Positions 16,365-19,526 of a DNA stretch of 19,526 nt are shown in pieces. The notes beneath the pieces are model-generated. The model worked only from the letters and a program-made list of their open reading frames with translations, had not been told where the DNA came from and did not search any database. Position 1 is the first letter of the stretch; the number at the start of each line of letters is the position of its first letter. Origin of the DNA: Pseudozyma flocculosa PF-1. Lineage: Eukaryota; Basidiomycota; Ustilaginomycetes; Ustilaginales; Ustilaginaceae. A program made the position numbers and the translations under genes. The DNA lies in the NCBI RefSeq assembly GCF_000417875.1, contig NW_006920877.1:91847-111372 (forward strand), read 5' to 3'.

Positions 16365-16608
16365 GGATATGGAGGGTGTGCTCTTATCTCCAAGCTGAGT
16401 CCGTACTGTATCGCCCAAGGCAGGAGGCGCAACGCGTACTTTCGGCAGACGATCAGGAACCGCCTCATCCGCTGTACGGCCAAGGTGATATCACGGAAGC
16501 GCGCGCGTGTTCGATGCTAGGCCTAGGGACGCGACGAGGGTCGTGGAGTGCCGCTGGAGAAGAGGACGAGGCAGCATGCTGCCAAGACCCACAAGAGGTA
16601 CGGCCCGA

Positions 16609-16639
16609 CCTTACCGTACCTGTACCGGTACCGGTAAGG
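16609..16639. other. Strong inverted repeat built on GGTACC
   Basis: The left arm CCTTACCGTACC (16609-16620) pairs with the right arm GGTACCGGTAAGG (16627-16639) with one bulged base, around a 6-nt loop TGTACC. As RNA or extruded DNA this is a stable 12-bp stem. It is the most structured element of the right-hand gene-free region. Confidence 0.6.
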
Positions 16640-16732
16640 GTCAAGGATGGGAGCATGTGGTGAGATGCAGGGAGGGGGTTTATGGGACTTCGGCCATCTC
16701 CGCGTGCGATACCGCCAGACTGGCGCCAGACG

Positions 16733-16757
16733 ATGCCATGCCATGCCATGTCATGCC
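16733..16757. repeat. (ATGCC)5 pentanucleotide array, one unit variant
   Basis: Five tandem units run ATGCC, ATGCC, ATGCC, ATGTC, ATGCC. It lies in non-coding DNA. Confidence 0.75.
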
Positions 16758-17307
16758 AGGCTTCGAGGCCGGTCGGGTGTGTGTAGCGAGGACTTGTTTG
16801 CGAGGGGTTGGCGTGGTACCGCTATCGGCGCTCGCTCCGACGGCTACCGTACTGTGCAGTACCGTACCGATACCGATGGCCCGTGTCACGAGGCCCAAGA
16901 CGACGGTCCCGTTGTGCCTGCCTTTGCCTACATAGCGTCTCGTCGTCTGTTCTGCGGTGCGGCACGGTGTGGCAGGGCGCTGGTACAAGATGAGGATCGG
17001 AACGACGATTCCGGAGAGGGCGGCAGCGTGTACGGTATGTGTGCACTCTCCGACGTTGGCCTCGCCCGCAAACGATATCGTGACAGGACAGCACGACGGG
17101 CGTTGGAGCCATGCGCCGTCACCCCCCGTCCCTTCCCTCGCCATACATGGCAAGGGAGGGCGCAGGTCACGCTCATTGTCTGATTGGCCGTTGCTGGGTG
17201 CGGACGTTGTGTGGGGTCTCCGCAAACACAGGCAGGCGTGCCGGGGCGACGGACTGTCACGCTGCGAAGGGAGCGAGCAAAGGTGCTGCGAGGAGAATGG
17301 CGCTGCG

Positions 17308-17442
17308 ATGCAAGCCTTTTCGACCTCGGCCATGTCCGAAGAACTCTACCTGCCCCGCGCTGCAGCAAGCAGCGGCAGCAGCCAGCAGCAAGTGACGATC
17401 GATCTGGCGCTGCAGCACCTCGCCGTGCGGGGTACAGAGTAG
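17308..17442 (+). other. Possible short coding segment (44 codons), doubtful
   Basis: ATG at 17308 runs to TAG at 17440-17442. Its codons end mostly in G/C, and the amphipathic composition (AMSEELYLPR, then QVTIDLALQHLAVRG) looks more protein-like than anything else in the gene-free region. No family is recognised and no partner exon was identified. A yeast-like GTATGT donor at about 17034 is upstream but not pairable with confidence. Confidence 0.15.
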
Positions 17443-17684
17443 CGCCGTCGTCAGCCTGCCTCAACGTGCGTCCCGTCCGGGGTCGGCTGCTGGATGGTGT
17501 GGGTGTTTGTGCGGGGCACCGTACATGTCCACCGCAGTCGACAGCAGGCGCGGTCGTCGGCGTCGGCGGCGGCGGCGACGACGTGGTGGTCAGGCAGGGC
17601 GCGAATGGCGTCCGGTCAAGTCCGAAGGTGGGTGCGCGCGCTTCGGCCTCGTCGCCAGCTGGTCGGACACCTGGCCTGAGCTGA

Positions 17685-17704
17685 CCTGGCCTGGCCTGGC
17701 CTGG
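17685..17704. repeat. (CCTGG)4 pentanucleotide array
   Basis: Four perfect tandem CCTGG units in gene-free DNA; the complement of the CCAGG arrays at 6461 and 9462. Confidence 0.8.
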
Positions 17705-18182
17705 TTGACGGGAAGCAAGGGATCGTCGCTCGGCCGACCGCTCGACGAGGGCAGACCCGGGCCCTGCTGAGCTGGCTTCGATGCCTGACCCGCCCGCCTG
17801 CTTCTGGATGCGGTCGTTGGCTGGCCCCCCTGGCGCTTCTTCTCGCGCTCCTTTTCCCCGCCGGTACGGTAGACTCGACTGGCAGGCAGGCTTGATGGCC
17901 AGGCCAGGGCCCCCTGCCCCTCTCGCTGGCCCGGCAGGCCCCCCGACGCCGCGCGCTCATCGTCGAGCAACAGCGACCGGAAGACGCTGTCCCGAAGTCG
18001 CGCACCACCCACCCACGTCTCTCTCCTCGTCGTTTGCCTCGCCGACATGCCCCCCCGTCTAGGCCGCCTCGACCGCCTGCTGGTTGGCTGCGCTTTCAGC
18101 TTCCCTTGGGCTAAGCATCCCTCGCTCCTCGTCCCGACGTGTCATGCCCCTCCCTCCGCGCCTTCCTCTGGTCGTATGATCT

Positions 18183-18202
18183 GCGAGCGAGCGAGCGAGC
18201 GA
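18183..18202. repeat. (GCGA)5 tetranucleotide array
   Basis: Five perfect tandem GCGA units in gene-free DNA. Confidence 0.8.
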
Positions 18203-18398
18203 CAAACGCCCCTGCTGCGCCCACCAATCAGAAAGGAAACGCCTGCCTGTCGCATGAGAGGGAAAGGCCGGGCAAGCAGGGACGAGAAGCAAGCAAGAAA
18301 GAAGACGATGAAAAAAAAATGGGCCGCCTTCAAGCTCCGCCCACGTCCTGCGGGGGATGGGGCGAGCAGCCAAACCACGCAACCAAGCAAGATAAGCA

Positions 18399-18420
18399 GC
18401 CTGCCTGCCTGCCTGCCTGC
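18399..18420. repeat. (GCCT)5 tetranucleotide array
   Basis: Five perfect GCCT units continue as GCTTGC. It is the longest of many CCTG/CAGG-type tracts in the non-coding parts of the window. Confidence 0.8.
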
Positions 18421-18880
18421 TTGCGATACGCCAGCTGACGGACAGCGACGAATCGGAAAGCGCCCCAGCGCAGAGAGGGGGGTGTGGGGGAAGATGGGGG
18501 AGAGGAAGCGACATGGTCCGCCAGGAACGCGGGCGCACACGCGGGTCGACAGCTCCGCAGGCCAGACGTTTGCCTGGCCGGCCTCGTGAAGGCGTCGCTA
18601 GGTGGTGGTGTAGAGAGCCGTACGTCCGTCCCTGACCCTCACCTCGCCACCTGAACAAGCAAGCCAGCCAGCCTTGGCCCGCGTGGTCGGCGAGTGGCCG
18701 AAGACGGGGCCAGGTTAGGGGCAGGGGCAGCGGAGAGAGCGAACAGCGGCTGGCACGCGGAAAAAAAAAGAGCGCTTGGCCCCGAGCGACGAAGGCGGAA
18801 GCCCGGGCTTTGAGGCAGACGAGAAGGTGAGCCAAGTTCATGCCGGGCCAGCGGGCTTTCTCGCTGGCCTCGTGCCGCCT

Positions 18881-18903
18881 CACCGCACCGCACCGCACCG
18901 CAC
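18881..18903. repeat. (CACCG)4 pentanucleotide array
   Basis: Four perfect CACCG units plus CAC, in gene-free DNA. Confidence 0.8.
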
Positions 18904-19305
18904 TCGCCCGCCTGGCTGCGTTCACTTTTCTTTTTCTTCTCATCTCTCGCTCTGCGGAGGCACCAGGCAGGCAGGCACCCCTTCATGCTTTCGAATTGCC
19001 ACCCACGGCTCGACGCGAGGCCCATGGCCGCCTGGCTGCGGGACCGTATCTCAACCGTACGTTCTCGAGAGCTCGTCTGACCATATGCATGCTATCTACC
19101 TACCTCCGGTGGCAAACTGGCAGACAGGCCGGGAGAGTCAGGCTCGGCTTCGAGGTCGGAACCGGGACCGGAGGCCTTATCGGGCGAGGCAGCGTCGGGA
19201 CGATCCGCCGGGCACCGACGAGGAAGTGGGGCTTCCGGCGCACCTCTCTACTCTTGCCTTGTGTCTGGCCTCGAACACGACGGCGGGCGGTATCGGAGCG
19301 AGCAG

Positions 19306-19320
19306 CCTGGCCTGGCCTGG
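19306..19320. repeat. (CCTGG)3 pentanucleotide array
   Basis: Three perfect CCTGG units near the right edge, another member of the dispersed pentamer set. Confidence 0.75.
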
Positions 19321-19367
19321 CCATCCACCCACCTGCCTGCCTATCTGCGTGATACCGTACTCGTACT

Positions 19368-19388
19368 GTACCCGTACCCGTACCCGTA
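19368..19388. repeat. (GTACCC)3 hexanucleotide array
   Basis: Three perfect GTACCC units plus GTA, preceded by CGTACTCGTACT. It forms a GTAC-dense cluster resembling the one near 16600-16870. Confidence 0.8.
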
Positions 19389-19526
19389 CGGCCCTAGCCC
19401 GGCTGCTGGCCGGCTGGCGTGGCAGGCGGTGGTATCGGCCCAGTCCTGGCCCGCCCTTGGTTTTCCTAGCTGCTTGCGGAGGAGAGGGCCTCGAGCGCTG
19501 GGCTGGAAAATTTCGTCCGTCGAACC

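Larger units (their letters stand above)
16059..19526. other. Long region without a recognisable gene, rich in short tandem repeats and GTAC hairpins
   Basis: There are about 3.5 kb to the right edge. No frame on either strand shows a protein-family feature. The longest frames (18059-18943 minus, 16680-17333 minus, 16647-17183 plus) are compositional. The region holds many short arrays (listed separately) and an unusual density of GTAC tetranucleotides between 16250 and 17600 and again near 19350. It probably combines the 3' UTR of the preceding gene with the distal promoter of a gene beyond the edge. An unannotated ncRNA or a multi-exon gene cannot be excluded. Confidence 0.4.

Noticed and set aside
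16680..17333. 217-codon minus-strand frame beginning MAEVEKACIAAP
   Set aside because: It starts plausibly but soon becomes compositional, crosses the ATGCC array and shows no domain. Without transcript evidence it is not supportable.
18059..18943. 294-codon minus-strand frame in the gene-free right arm
   Set aside because: The translation is Arg/Ala/Leu/Pro low complexity and passes through several microsatellites; no motif, leader or splice support.
19368..19388. GTACCC repeat as telomeric DNA
   Set aside because: There are only three units, they do not resemble the TTAGGG-type repeat usual in basidiomycetes, and sequence continues normally afterwards.
16059..19526. CRISPR array or transposable element as explanation for the repeats
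   Set aside because: The repeats are 4-6 nt microsatellites without spacers. No transposase or reverse-transcriptase motif, terminal repeats or target-site duplications were seen, and the context is eukaryotic.

Overview
The window looks like nuclear DNA of a GC-rich basidiomycete, most likely a smut-type fungus (Ustilaginomycotina). The coding strands strongly prefer G/C third positions. Genes are mostly intron-poor: three short introns of 124-146 nt with GTGAGT or GTACGT donors, CTGAC/CTAAC branch sites and CAG acceptors. Proteins carry homopolymer runs (Ser, Asp, Gly), and gene leaders are pyrimidine-rich. All products are eukaryotic. The taxonomic placement is inference from gene style, not from any search.

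Layout. (1) 3-794 (+) is the C-terminal part of an unrecognised charged, low-complexity protein cut by the window edge. (2) 2050-1010 (-) is RRP40, an exosome cap subunit, with one intron; it converges on gene 1. (3) 2451-3462 (+) is a Ymc1-type mitochondrial carrier with one intron and a tiny last exon; it shares a ~400-bp divergent promoter with RRP40. (4) 5586-4129 (-) is a Ser-rich disordered protein of unknown function. It is preceded by 893 nt with no ATG on its sense strand, which looks like a very long 5' leader. (5) 9073-7866 (-) is a Kv-beta-like aldo-keto reductase with one intron and a TATA box. (6) 9763-12129 (+) is an intronless single ORF that fuses a mitochondrial-type release-factor glutamine methyltransferase (PrmC/HemK/Mtq1) to a bacterial-type peptidyl-tRNA hydrolase (Pth1). 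(7) 12756-16058 (+) is an 1100-residue protein that may be an Nse6/SLF2-like (CANIN-type) Smc5/6 loader. It carries a canonical PCNA-binding PIP box followed five residues later by a possible SUMO-interacting motif. (8) 16059-19526 holds no recognisable gene. It is rich in short tandem repeats and GTAC-containing hairpins.

Functional themes. RRP40 acts in nuclear and cytoplasmic RNA decay, the carrier serves mitochondrial metabolite exchange, and gene 6 would act at the end of mitochondrial translation (release-factor methylation and rescue of drop-off peptidyl-tRNA). Gene 7, if correctly assigned, belongs to genome maintenance. Nothing suggests an operon or biosynthetic cluster. The most interesting points are the PrmC-Pth fusion, the PIP/SIM tail of gene 7, the ATG-free leader of gene 4, and three genes (RRP40, the fusion gene, gene 7) whose start codon overlaps the TGA of an upstream ATG-initiated ORF as ATGA.

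No CRISPR, rRNA, tRNA or mobile-element gene was found by eye. Base composition is described qualitatively and was not counted.
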